Assembly (NCBI GenBank): GCA_034113365.1
Contig: JAXEXP010000022.1
Location: forward strand, 1-31,332
Length of the DNA: 31,332 bases
Source of the DNA: Spyradocola sp034113365
GTDB lineage: Bacteria; Bacillota; Clostridia; Christensenellales; UBA1750
Direction: 5' to 3'
Shown here: positions 1-7,312 of the stretch, piece by piece
Numbering within the stretch: position 1 is the first letter of the stretch
Layout of the letters: each line of letters starts with the position of its first letter
Translations under genes and position numbers: made by a program
Notes under the pieces: generated by a model
The model's input: the letters and a program-made list of their open reading frames with translations, nothing else
What the model was told of the DNA's origin: nothing
Database searches by the model: none

Positions 1-17
1 ACGCAGATCAGTGCCAT
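1..17 (-). CDS. Start of a gene leaving the left edge (partial)
   Basis: Only the first five codons are in the window, reading M-A-L-I-C on the minus strand from an ATG at 17. The start is supported by a GGGAGG ribosome binding site at 26-31, eight bases upstream, and by a promoter and terminator-bearing leader directly upstream (50-279). The product cannot be identified from five residues. The leader suggests that expression is controlled by conditional termination. Confidence 0.45.
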
Positions 18-49
18 GTGTGTTGCCTCCCGGAGGTGGTCTGCGCGCG

Positions 50-83
50 AAAAGGCCCGCGGGAAAGAACATCCCCGCGGGCC
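50..83 (-). terminator. Intrinsic terminator in the leader of the left-edge gene
   Basis: A perfect 10-bp GC-rich inverted repeat (54-63 with 74-83, arms GGCCCGCGGG and CCCGCGGGCC) is followed on the minus strand by TTTT. It lies about 35 bases upstream of the start codon at 17 and downstream of the promoter at 251-279. It therefore ends either a small RNA or an attenuated leader. On the plus strand no T-run follows, so it acts leftward. Confidence 0.75.
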
Positions 84-244
84 ATACCAGTCAGGCAGAT
101 CTCCCTGCAGACGGCGGTGCGCAAAGATGCTCTTTCTGCCTTTTTGCGCACGAAAACAAGGGGGATCAAAATCCCCGCACAAACTGTTCACAGCGCATCA
201 GCAGAAAGAGTTTATCATCCTTACACCCCTGTTTCGTAAAAGCT
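50..244 (-). ncRNA. Structured leader RNA or small RNA, about 190 nt
   Basis: The interval runs from the start site expected from the promoter at 251-279 to the terminator at 50-83 and has no convincing ORF. It can fold in competing ways. A 10-bp pairing joins 201-210 with 130-139 (CTCTTTCTGC with GCAGAAAGAG). A 9-bp hairpin joins 143-151 with 117-125 and carries 130-139 in its loop, so the two are either exclusive or form a pseudoknot. A further hairpin is formed by 161-166 with 171-176. I could not match it to T-box, SAM, TPP, FMN, lysine, cobalamin, purine, glmS or 6S RNA signatures. It may be a cis-acting riboswitch or attenuator, or an independent small RNA. The promoter and terminator are visible; the function is inference. 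Confidence 0.55.
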
Positions 245-250
245 GCATTC

Positions 251-279
251 AGTATACCATGCCATGGCGGGAGTGTCAA
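251..279 (-). promoter_or_regulatory. SigA-type promoter of the leader RNA
   Basis: On the minus strand TTGACA (279-274) is separated by 17 bases from TATACT (256-251), a near-consensus vegetative promoter. The -35 box begins one base after the stop codon of the 143-residue gene. Transcription should start near 244 and run to the left. Confidence 0.75.
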
Positions 280-711
280 TCAGCCGGCGCGCAGCAGCAT
301 GGAATAGAGCGACACGTGCGCGTCGTAGGTGACGCGGTAGAGGCCGGGCGACAGCTCGCAGGCGCTAAGGGGAAACACGTCGCAGTCGCAGTGGAGCTGG
401 CAGCCAAAGCGCATTTTCTCCTCGGAAAAGGGGGTGCACAGCACGGCGGTGAAGGTCACCTGGCTGCGGGCGGCGCGCGCGTCGGTCAGCAGCATGATGG
501 GCATGGTGATGCGGTAGACCCAGCGGATGACGTCGGGAAAATCGGGGTGGGCGCCGTCCTGGCCGGCCAGCTCCACGCGGCACTGGTCGGGGATGGCGTA
601 CATGCTGCGCACGCAGCCCGAAAGCCCTTCAACGGCCAGCACCTGGCTGCGGCAGACGATGTCCTGGTGCGAGCGGTAGGGCCTGCGAAGATCACAGTAA
701 GAATGCGTCAT
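280..711 (-). CDS. Conserved-looking hypothetical protein, 143 residues
   Basis: The start at 711 was chosen over an upstream in-frame ATG at 726 because GGGAGGAGA at 715-723 is a well-placed ribosome binding site for it and overlaps the upstream codons. The product is a soluble protein with no signal peptide and no membrane segment. Its second half is rich in alternating hydrophobic residues typical of beta strands, and it has several cysteines (C6, C20, C33, and a CDCDV stretch near residue 113). The strand pattern faintly recalls spore-coat-associated SPOCS/DUF3794 domains, but I could not confirm that. A SigE-like promoter lies upstream at 751-779, which would fit mother-cell expression. 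There is no terminator before the next promoter at 279. Function is unknown. Confidence 0.65.
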   Translation of the reverse strand: MTHSYCDLRRPYRSHQDIVCRSQVLAVEGLSGCVRSMYAIPDQCRVELAGQDGAHPDFPDVIRWVYRITMPIMLLTDARAARSQVTFTAVLCTPFSEEKMRFGCQLHCDCDVFPLSACELSPGLYRVTYDAHVSLYSMLLRAG

Positions 712-750
712 GGTCTCTCCTCCCAACAGGCAAAAAATGATGTACCTTTT

Positions 751-779
751 ATGCTATGCGCGGCGCGCACAGAATAGAC
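751..779 (-). promoter_or_regulatory. Candidate SigE-like (mother-cell) promoter
   Basis: On the minus strand GTCTATT (779-773) is followed after 14 bases by CATAGCAT (758-751). SigE promoters in Bacillus have a -35 like KMATATT and a -10 like CATACAMT about 14 bases apart; the match here is 5 of 7 and 6 of 8. The predicted start near 743 leaves a short leader of about 30 bases to the ATG at 711. This is a pattern match only. Confidence 0.35.
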
Positions 780-839
780 CAATATTGCGAACGTTTCGTA
801 AAATATCAAACCAAATGCCTGCTTTCAGGCAAAAGGTTA

Positions 840-868
840 TTGATTTTTGCGGAAAGATATGCTACTAT
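840..868 (+). promoter_or_regulatory. SigA-type promoter of tig
   Basis: TTGATT (840-845) and TACTAT (863-868) are 17 bases apart. The start would be near 875, giving a leader of about 65 nt that contains a short hairpin (GGGC at 899-902 with GCCC at 910-913) just upstream of the ribosome binding site. Confidence 0.7.
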
Positions 869-939
869 TCAGAAGATAGTGTTTGAGATTCGTTTCCTGG
901 GCATGATAAGCCCGGAGACATTTGGAGGGTAAAATAAAA

Positions 940-2256
940 ATGAGCGCAACTGTCGAAAAACTTTCTTCCAACCAGGTCAAGCTGACTGTGACCGTCTCTG
1001 CTCAGGACTTTGAGCAGGCCATGAACGCCGCCTACGGCAAGCTCAAGGGCCGTCTGACCGTCCCCGGCTTCCGCAAGGGCAAGGCTCCCCGCAAGATCAT
1101 CGAGAACTACTACGGCGCCGGCGTTCTGGTTGAGGAAGCTTTCAATACCGTGCTGCCCGATTCTTACGATAAGGCCGTGGAGGAGACCGGCATCAAGCCC
1201 GTGGCTCAGCCCGAGATCGACCTGGAGACCATCGGCGCCGGTGAGGACTGCGTTTACACCGCCACCGTTTACGTCCGTCCTGAGGTGACGCTGGGTCAGT
1301 ACAAGGGCATTGCGGTGCCCGCCGCCAAGTGGGAAGTCAAGCCCGAGCAGGTGCAGGCCGAGATCGACCGCGCCGCCGAGCGCGTCTCCCGCATGGTCGA
1401 GGTGACCGACCGCGCCGCGCAGGACGGCGACACCACCAACATCAACTACGCCGGTTCCGTTGACGGCGTTGCGTTTGCCGGCGGCACCGCCGAGAACCAG
1501 AACCTGGTGCTGGGCAGCGGCATGTTTATCCCCGGCTTTGAGGATCAGGTCGTGGGCATGAACATCGGCGAGGAGCGCGACATCAACGTGACCTTCCCCG
1601 AGGAGTATCAGGCCAAGGAACTGGCGGGCAAGGCTGCCGTGTTCCACGTCAAGCTCAACTCCATCTCCTACAAGGAGATGCCCGAGATCAACGACGACTT
1701 TGCCAAGGACGTGTCCGAGTTCGACACGCTGGACGAGTACAAGGCGGACATCGAGAAGCGCATCGGCGAGCAGGAGAAGAACGCCGCCGAGCAGGACCGC
1801 ACCGATAAGATCATCGAGAAGGTCTGCGAGAACGCCACCGTTGACATTCCCCAGCCCATGGTGGAGCGCGCCATCGACCAGCGCGTCAACGAGATGAACA
1901 TGCGCATGAGCTACCAGGGCCTGAAGATGGAGGACTTCCTCAAGTACACCGGTCAGACCATGGAGCAGCTGCGCCTGAGCTACGCCGACGCCGCCCGCAA
2001 GCAGGTGCTGGCTGAGGTGGTGCTCGACGCCATCCGTGCTGCCGAGGGCATCGACGCGACCGCCGAGGAAGTGGACGCCGAGATCGCCAAGTACGCTGAG
2101 TCCGCCGAGAAGTCCGTCGAGGACATCAAGGCAACGCTGAGCGCGGGCGACATGGAGTACTTCACCGAGATGGTCAAGACCCAGAAGACCATCGACCTGG
2201 TGGTGGCCGCTGCCGTGGACGCTCCCGAGGAGGAGCCCGCCAAGGACGCGGAGTAA
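940..2256 (+). CDS. tig: Trigger factor (ribosome-associated chaperone, prolyl isomerase)
   Basis: Trigger factor binds the ribosome at the peptide exit site and shields nascent chains. The start is ATG 940, with GGAGGG at 924-929; an in-frame TTG at 922 overlaps that site and is rejected. The protein has 438 residues, close to the usual family length. The N-terminal domain carries the ribosome-binding signature GFRKGKAPR around residues 45-53. An FKBP-like isomerase domain follows (about 155-240, with the stretch VTFPEEYQAKELAGK), then the long helical C-terminal chaperone domain with an acidic tail. It has its own promoter at 840-868, and a hairpin at 2284-2316 follows it. Its place upstream of clpP-clpX is the classic clostridial order. 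Identification is secure. Confidence 0.97.
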   Translation: MSATVEKLSSNQVKLTVTVSAQDFEQAMNAAYGKLKGRLTVPGFRKGKAPRKIIENYYGAGVLVEEAFNTVLPDSYDKAVEETGIKPVAQPEIDLETIGAGEDCVYTATVYVRPEVTLGQYKGIAVPAAKWEVKPEQVQAEIDRAAERVSRMVEVTDRAAQDGDTTNINYAGSVDGVAFAGGTAENQNLVLGSGMFIPGFEDQVVGMNIGEERDINVTFPEEYQAKELAGKAAVFHVKLNSISYKEMPEINDDFAKDVSEFDTLDEYKADIEKRIGEQEKNAAEQDRTDKIIEKVCENATVDIPQPMVERAIDQRVNEMNMRMSYQGLKMEDFLKYTGQTMEQLRLSYADAARKQVLAEVVLDAIRAAEGIDATAEEVDAEIAKYAESAEKSVEDIKATLSAGDMEYFTEMVKTQKTIDLVVAAAVDAPEEEPAKDAE

Positions 2257-2283
2257 TCCCAAGTTAAGCCCCAAGTGTATTCC

Positions 2284-2316
2284 AATGCCCCGAGCACTTG
2301 ACAGCTTCGGGGCATT
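2284..2316 (+). terminator. Hairpin after tig, overlapping the clpP promoter
   Basis: AATGCCCCGA (2284-2293) pairs perfectly with TCGGGGCATT (2307-2316) across a 13-base loop. No T-run follows, so termination efficiency is doubtful. The -35 box of the clpP promoter (2298-2303) lies in the loop, and the 3' arm forms most of the promoter spacer. Confidence 0.45.
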
Positions 2317-2325
2317 GTGTATAAT
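2298..2325 (+). promoter_or_regulatory. Consensus SigA promoter of clpP
   Basis: A perfect TTGACA (2298-2303) and a perfect TATAAT (2320-2325) are 16 bases apart. The start would be near 2332, shortly before the ribosome binding site AAGGAGGG (2346-2353). An inverted repeat, CAAGTG (2272-2277) and CACTTG (2295-2300), abuts the -35 box and could be an operator. I see no CtsR heptad repeat and no CIRCE element. Confidence 0.8.
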
Positions 2326-2359
2326 GTTCCGTGCAAGCCTTTGATAAGGAGGGAAATCC

Positions 2360-2944
2360 ATGAGTTTAGTTCCTGTCGTCGTGGAGCAGACCAACCGCGG
2401 CGAGCGTTCCTATGATATTTTCTCCAGACTGCTGAAGGACCGCATCATATTCCTTTCCGGGGAAATCGACGATACGACGGCGAACCTCGTCGTGGCGCAG
2501 ATGCTGTTCCTCGAAATGGAGGACCCTGACAAGGAGATCAATCTCTACATCAACAGCCCCGGCGGTTCGGTGACGGCGGGCATGGCCATTTACGACACCA
2601 TGCAGTACCTGCGCTGCCCCGTGGCCACGCTGTGCATCGGCATGGCGGCGTCGATGGGTGCGTTTTTGCTGACCGCGGGCGCCAAGGGCATGCGTCGCAT
2701 CCTGCCCAACGCCGAGGTGATGATTCACCAGCCTCTGGGCGGCGCGCAGGGTCAGGCGACCGACATCCTGATCCACGCCGAATACATCACCAAGATCAAA
2801 AATAAGCTGAACCGCATACTCGCGGAGCGCACGGGCCAGCCGCTGGAAAAGGTGATGGCCGACACCGAGCGCGATCACTTCCTCTCGGCGGAGGAAGCGC
2901 TGGAATACGGCATCGTGGACGAGATCGTGCCGCCCCGCCGCTGA
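2360..2944 (+). CDS. clpP: ATP-dependent Clp protease proteolytic subunit ClpP
   Basis: ClpP is the barrel-shaped serine peptidase that degrades substrates unfolded and fed in by ClpX and other Clp ATPases. The 194-residue length is standard. The catalytic triad is visible: Ser98 in GMAASMGAF, His123 in MIHQPLGG, and Asp172 in ERDHF. The oxyanion-hole region NSPGGSV is at residues 65-71. The N-terminal stretch SLVPVVVEQTNRGERSYDIFSRLL is typical and suggests little or no propeptide processing. It has a strong promoter of its own, and clpX follows after 40 bases with no terminator between, so the pair is probably co-transcribed. Identification is secure. Confidence 0.98.
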   Translation: MSLVPVVVEQTNRGERSYDIFSRLLKDRIIFLSGEIDDTTANLVVAQMLFLEMEDPDKEINLYINSPGGSVTAGMAIYDTMQYLRCPVATLCIGMAASMGAFLLTAGAKGMRRILPNAEVMIHQPLGGAQGQATDILIHAEYITKIKNKLNRILAERTGQPLEKVMADTERDHFLSAEEALEYGIVDEIVPPRR

Positions 2945-2984
2945 TTTCCCCAATACGTATTGATGGATTATTTGAGGTAAAAGC

Positions 2985-4298
<1,314 letters not shown>

Positions 4299-4312
4299 CA
4301 ACTAAAAAAGCC

Positions 4313-4351
4313 AAGCGGACGGACGCAGCGATGCGTGGCCGTCCGCTTTTT
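4313..4351 (+). terminator. Intrinsic terminator after clpX
   Basis: A 10-bp stem (AAGCGGACGG at 4313-4322 with CCGTCCGCTT at 4339-4348) is followed by a T-run to 4351. It closes the clpP-clpX unit and separates it from lonB. Confidence 0.88.
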
Positions 4352-4366
4352 GCTTGTCTCCCTTCC

Positions 4367-4396
4367 GCATAGGCCGGGCGCATGCGACGCAAAATA
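4367..4396 (+). promoter_or_regulatory. Candidate forespore (SigG/SigF-like) promoter of lonB
   Basis: GCATA (4367-4371) is followed after 18 bases by CAAAATA (4390-4396). SigG/SigF promoters in Bacillus combine a GHATR/GYWTA -35 with a CATNMTA-type -10 at about this distance; the -10 here matches 6 of 7. No SigA promoter is visible between the clpX terminator and lonB. The predicted start near 4403 supports translation from ATG 4428. In Bacillus subtilis, lonB is known to be expressed in the forespore, so the pattern fits the gene. Confidence 0.45.
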
Positions 4397-4427
4397 GGCA
4401 CACATGGCGAAAACGGAGGGAAGAGAA

Positions 4428-6098
4428 ATGTATGTAGCGCTGATCCTCATTCAGCTCGCGGTGAGCCTGATCATGGGATGCTATTTTCTGCGGGCGATGA
4501 AGCGGGAAAAGCAGGTCGAGGGACGGCCCATGCCGGAATCCGCGCGGGAGATGGAGAAGCTGCGCAAGATGCGCGAGATTCACCTGAACCTGCCGCTGGG
4601 CGAGCAGGTGCGGCCCAAGCAGTTTTCTGACATCATCGGGCAGGAGGAGGGCATTGCGGCGCTGTGCGCGATCCTGTGCGGGCCCAACCCGCAGCATGTG
4701 ATCATCTACGGCCCGCCGGGCATCGGCAAGACCTGCGCCGCGCGGCTGGTGCTGGAGCACGCGAAGAAGCAACCCGATTCCGCATTCGGGCCGAACGCGC
4801 CGTTTATCGAGATGGACGCGACGTGCGTGCGCTTTGACGAGCGGGCGATTGCAGACCCCCTGATCGGCAGCGTCCACGACCCCATCTACCAGGGTGCGGG
4901 GCCGTTGGGCGTGCAGGGCGTGCCGCAGCCCAAACCCGGCGCGGTGACGCGGGCGCACGGCGGCGTGCTGTTTCTGGACGAGATCGGCGAGCTGCATCCC
5001 ATGCAGATGAACAAGCTGCTCAAGGTGCTGGAGGACCGCAAGGTGATGCTGGACTCGGCGTATTACTCCGAGAGCGACCGCAGCATCCCGCGGCACATCC
5101 ACGACATATTCAAAAACGGGCTGCCGGCGGACTTCCGACTGGTGGCGGCCACGACGCGGCGGCCGGAGGAGCTGCCGCCCGCGCTGCGCTCGCGGTGCAT
5201 GGAGATCAACTTCCGCGCGCTGACGGCGGAGGAAACGGCACTGATCGCGCGGAACGCCGCAGAGAGCGCGGGATTCACGCTGGAGGTGGGCTGCGACGAG
5301 CTGATCGGGCGGTACTCGCCGGGCGGGCGCGACGCGGCGAATCTGGTACAGGTGGGCGCAGGGTTGGCGCGAAATGACGGGCGAAAAGAAATTACGATTG
5401 AGGACATCCAGTATGTGCTGCGCACGGGCAGCTATGCGCCGCGGATGGAGCGCAGCGTCTGCGGCGGCAGGAGCGTGGGGCGCGTCAACGGGCTGGCGGT
5501 GACGGGCGGCGGCAGCGGCGCGGTGCTGGACATCGAGGCGGCGGCGTTCCCGACGCACGGCAGGCTGGGCGTCTGGCGGGCGACGGGCATCGTGGAGCAG
5601 GAGCAGCTGGATGCGGGCGCGCGCAAGATGGTGCGGCGCTCCACGGCGTCGGGCGCGGTGGAGAACGTGCGCACGGCGCTGCGGCTGCGGGGCATCGACG
5701 TGGACGGATATGACGTGCACATCGACTTCCCGGGCGGTATGCCGGTGGACGGGCCGTCGGCGGGCGTTGCGATGGCGGTGGCGGTGTATTCCGCTATCAC
5801 CGGGCAGGCGGTGGACGGCAGCATTGCGCTGACGGGCGAGGTGGGCATCGGCGGGGCGGTGCTGCCCGTGGGCGGCGTGTCGGAGAAGGTGCGCGCGGCG
5901 GTGCGCGGCGGCGCAAGGCTGGTGCTCATTCCCCGGGAAAACGAGGAAAAGGCTTTTGAGCGCATGGAGCAGGTGCGCTGCATCGACACGCTGGACGACG
6001 CGCTGCGCATCTGCATCGGGGAGGAGACGGCGCAGCAGCAGATCGCGGCGGCGTTTGCGCCTGCATCTGCGGAGGTGTTGACGGCGCAAAAGGCATGA
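4428..6098 (+). CDS. lonB: Membrane-anchored ATP-dependent protease LonB
   Basis: LonB is a Lon-family AAA+ serine protease; in Bacillus it is made during sporulation and anchored in the membrane. The start is ATG 4428, with GGAGGG at 4415-4420 seven bases upstream; the in-frame ATG at 4404 has no ribosome binding site. The 556-residue protein begins with one transmembrane helix (about residues 2-23), followed by a charged linker. The AAA+ domain has Walker A GPPGIGKT at 95-102 and Walker B VLFLDE near 180-185. The Lon protease domain carries the catalytic Ser444 in PVDGPSAGVAM and Lys487 in GGVSEKV. It lacks the large LonA-type N domain. A terminator follows at 6114-6139. In relatives lonB is normally next to lonA and engB, but here those genes lie inverted about 4.8 kb downstream. 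Confidence 0.93.
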   Translation: MYVALILIQLAVSLIMGCYFLRAMKREKQVEGRPMPESAREMEKLRKMREIHLNLPLGEQVRPKQFSDIIGQEEGIAALCAILCGPNPQHVIIYGPPGIGKTCAARLVLEHAKKQPDSAFGPNAPFIEMDATCVRFDERAIADPLIGSVHDPIYQGAGPLGVQGVPQPKPGAVTRAHGGVLFLDEIGELHPMQMNKLLKVLEDRKVMLDSAYYSESDRSIPRHIHDIFKNGLPADFRLVAATTRRPEELPPALRSRCMEINFRALTAEETALIARNAAESAGFTLEVGCDELIGRYSPGGRDAANLVQVGAGLARNDGRKEITIEDIQYVLRTGSYAPRMERSVCGGRSVGRVNGLAVTGGGSGAVLDIEAAAFPTHGRLGVWRATGIVEQEQLDAGARKMVRRSTASGAVENVRTALRLRGIDVDGYDVHIDFPGGMPVDGPSAGVAMAVAVYSAITGQAVDGSIALTGEVGIGGAVLPVGGVSEKVRAAVRGGARLVLIPRENEEKAFERMEQVRCIDTLDDALRICIGEETAQQQIAAAFAPASAEVLTAQKA

Positions 6099-6113
6099 GG
6101 CACTGGAACAGGG

Positions 6114-6139
6114 AAAAGGACGGTTCGACCGTCCTTTTT
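6114..6139 (+). terminator. Intrinsic terminator after lonB
   Basis: An 11-bp stem (AAAAGGACGGT at 6114-6124 with ACCGTCCTTTT at 6128-6138) with a three-base loop ends in a T-run. The A-run before the stem makes it look bidirectional, but no minus-strand gene ends here. Confidence 0.88.
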
Positions 6140-6160
6140 GGCGTTTTGGGGCGGAAGCGG

Positions 6161-6188
6161 TTGACAGGAATGGAGAGAAATGTATAAT
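6161..6188 (+). promoter_or_regulatory. Consensus SigA promoter of the AbrB-ABC operon
   Basis: A perfect TTGACA (6161-6166) and a perfect TATAAT (6183-6188) are 16 bases apart. Such a strong promoter before a regulator gene suggests that it is normally repressed; an operator-like repeat overlaps its 3' end. Confidence 0.82.
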
Positions 6189-6209
6189 AAGTATAACAAG
6201 TAATACTTA
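6182..6209 (+). promoter_or_regulatory. Operator-like repeat at the -10 box and start site
   Basis: A 7-bp inverted repeat TAAGTAT (6188-6194) and ATACTTA (6203-6209) with an 8-base spacer covers the transcription start. The same stretch also reads as three 9-base near-repeats, GTATAATAA, GTATAACAA and GTAATACTT (6182-6208). Its position would block RNA polymerase. The obvious candidate to bind it is the AbrB-type protein encoded just downstream, as autorepressor; this is inference. Confidence 0.5.
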
Positions 6210-6221
6210 GGAGGATTGAGC

Positions 6222-6458
6222 ATGAAAAAGCGGGGGCCGCAGGGCAAGTTCATGGCGACGGTGAAGGTGGGGCCGAAGGGGCAGATCGTGATCCCGAAGG
6301 AGGTGCGCGACATGTTCGGCGTGGAGCCGGGGGACACGATGGTGCTGCTGGCGGACGTCAAGCGCGGCATCGCGCTGCAGAATTCCAGCGTAATGGGCGA
6401 CATCATGGAGAAGATCATGAAAATACCGGGCGAGATCATCGAGGACGAGGAGGAGTGA
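6222..6458 (+). CDS. AbrB/SpoVT-type DNA-binding regulator, 78 residues
   Basis: The protein is a small swapped-hairpin transcription factor. The motif VKVGPKGQIVIPKEVRDMF followed by GVEPGDTMVLL is the hallmark of the AbrB/MazE/SpoVT fold and covers residues 15-45. A short C-terminal extension rich in methionine and acidic residues follows and may mediate oligomerisation. The start is ATG 6222, because AGGAGG at 6209-6214 is seven bases upstream; a TTG at 6216 is too close. The stop is two bases before the start of the ABC ATPase gene, so the three genes form one operon. It probably controls the transporter and its own promoter, much as GntR-type YtrA does for ytr operons in Bacillus. It is not likely to be an antitoxin, since no toxin gene adjoins it. 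Confidence 0.85.
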   Translation: MKKRGPQGKFMATVKVGPKGQIVIPKEVRDMFGVEPGDTMVLLADVKRGIALQNSSVMGDIMEKIMKIPGEIIEDEEE

Positions 6459-6460
6459 GC

Positions 6461-7312
6461 ATGACGGTGCTGCGGGTGGAGGGGCTTTGCAAGCAATACC
6501 CCAAGTTTCAGCTGAAGGACGTGAGTTTTTCGCTGGAGAAGGGCAGGATCATGGGATTCATCGGCAGAAACGGCGCGGGCAAGACCACGACGCTCAAGTC
6601 GCTGCTGAATTTTGTGCACCCGGATGCAGGGGAGATCGAGTTTTTCGGCAATACGCTTGCGCAGGACGAGCGGGGCATCAAACAGAAGCTGGGGTTTGTG
6701 TCGGGTGGCGTGGAGTTTTACCCGCACAAGAAGCTGGACGCCATCACGCGCGTGACGCGGTCCTTTTACGACAACTGGGACGACGGGGCGTGCGCGGAGT
6801 ACATGCGGCGCTTTGCGCTGGACGGGGACAAGACGCCTGAGCAGCTGTCGGCGGGCATGAAGGTCAAGTACGCGCTGACGCTGGCGCTGTCGCACAACGC
6901 ACAGCTGCTGATCCTTGACGAGCCGACGAGCGGGCTGGATCCCGTGTCGCGCGACGAGCTGACGGATATTTTCCTCAGCCTTGTGCGCGAAAAGGGCGTG
7001 AGCATACTGTTTTCCACGCACATCACGTCGGATCTGGACAAGTGCGCGGACGACATCGCGTACATCCGCGGGGGCAGGATCGTCGAGGTGTGCGAGCTGG
7101 ACGCGTTTGTGGACGGCTGGCGGCTGGTGCGGTTCTCGGAGGGCGAGGTTGCAAAGGAACTGATGCCGCTGCTCGTGGGCTGCAGGCAGGGCAAGAAGGA
7201 GTTCACGGCGCTGGTGCGGGCGCAGGACGCTGGGAGGCTGTCTGCTGCGGCGGAAAAGGCGGATCTTGAGACCATCATGGTGCATCTGGAAAGGGAGGGA
7301 GAGGCATGCTGA
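6461..7312 (+). CDS. ABC transporter ATP-binding protein
   Basis: This is the nucleotide-binding subunit of an ABC-2-type exporter or membrane-perturbation defence transporter. It has 283 residues and starts at ATG 6461, with a GGAGGA site inside the end of the AbrB gene. Walker A is GRNGAGKTT (about 37-45), the signature is a degenerate LSAGM instead of LSGGQ, Walker B is LLILDEPTSGLDP, and the H-loop is FSTHI. A C-terminal extension of about 80 residues follows, as in YtrB and EcsA-like ATPases. It overlaps the permease gene by 7 bases. The substrate cannot be told from the sequence; AbrB- or GntR-controlled systems of this shape are often linked to cell-envelope stress. Confidence 0.9.
   Translation: MTVLRVEGLCKQYPKFQLKDVSFSLEKGRIMGFIGRNGAGKTTTLKSLLNFVHPDAGEIEFFGNTLAQDERGIKQKLGFVSGGVEFYPHKKLDAITRVTRSFYDNWDDGACAEYMRRFALDGDKTPEQLSAGMKVKYALTLALSHNAQLLILDEPTSGLDPVSRDELTDIFLSLVREKGVSILFSTHITSDLDKCADDIAYIRGGRIVEVCELDAFVDGWRLVRFSEGEVAKELMPLLVGCRQGKKEFTALVRAQDAGRLSAAAEKADLETIMVHLEREGEAC

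Noticed and set aside
50..244. 6S RNA or T-box leader
   Set aside because: The 5' and 3' ends do not pair into the 6S rod, and the T-box core (AGGGTGG-ACCGCG) is absent.
16..777. Long open frame on the plus strand across 16-777
   Set aside because: It runs antisense to the 143-residue gene and across the leader RNA and promoters, has no RBS, and its composition is that of a GC-rich shadow frame.
2250..2360. CtsR or HrcA (CIRCE) control of clpP
   Set aside because: Neither the CtsR heptad tandem nor the CIRCE inverted repeat TTAGCACTC-9-GAGTGCTAA is present; the CAAGTG/CACTTG repeat is too short and differs.
865..2394. 509-codon open frame antisense to tig
   Set aside because: Its sequence is the low-complexity Leu/Gly/His/Val pattern typical of the complementary strand of a GC-rich gene; tig is certain. 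The same holds for the long antisense frames opposite clpX, lonB, lon, recG and fakA.
4404..4427. Upstream ATG of lonB at 4404
   Set aside because: No ribosome binding site precedes it, the strong GGAGGG lies between it and the second ATG, and the predicted transcript starts at about 4403.
6222..6458. AbrB-like protein as a MazE-type antitoxin
   Set aside because: No MazF/PIN-like toxin gene adjoins it; the next genes are a transporter pair in the same operon.
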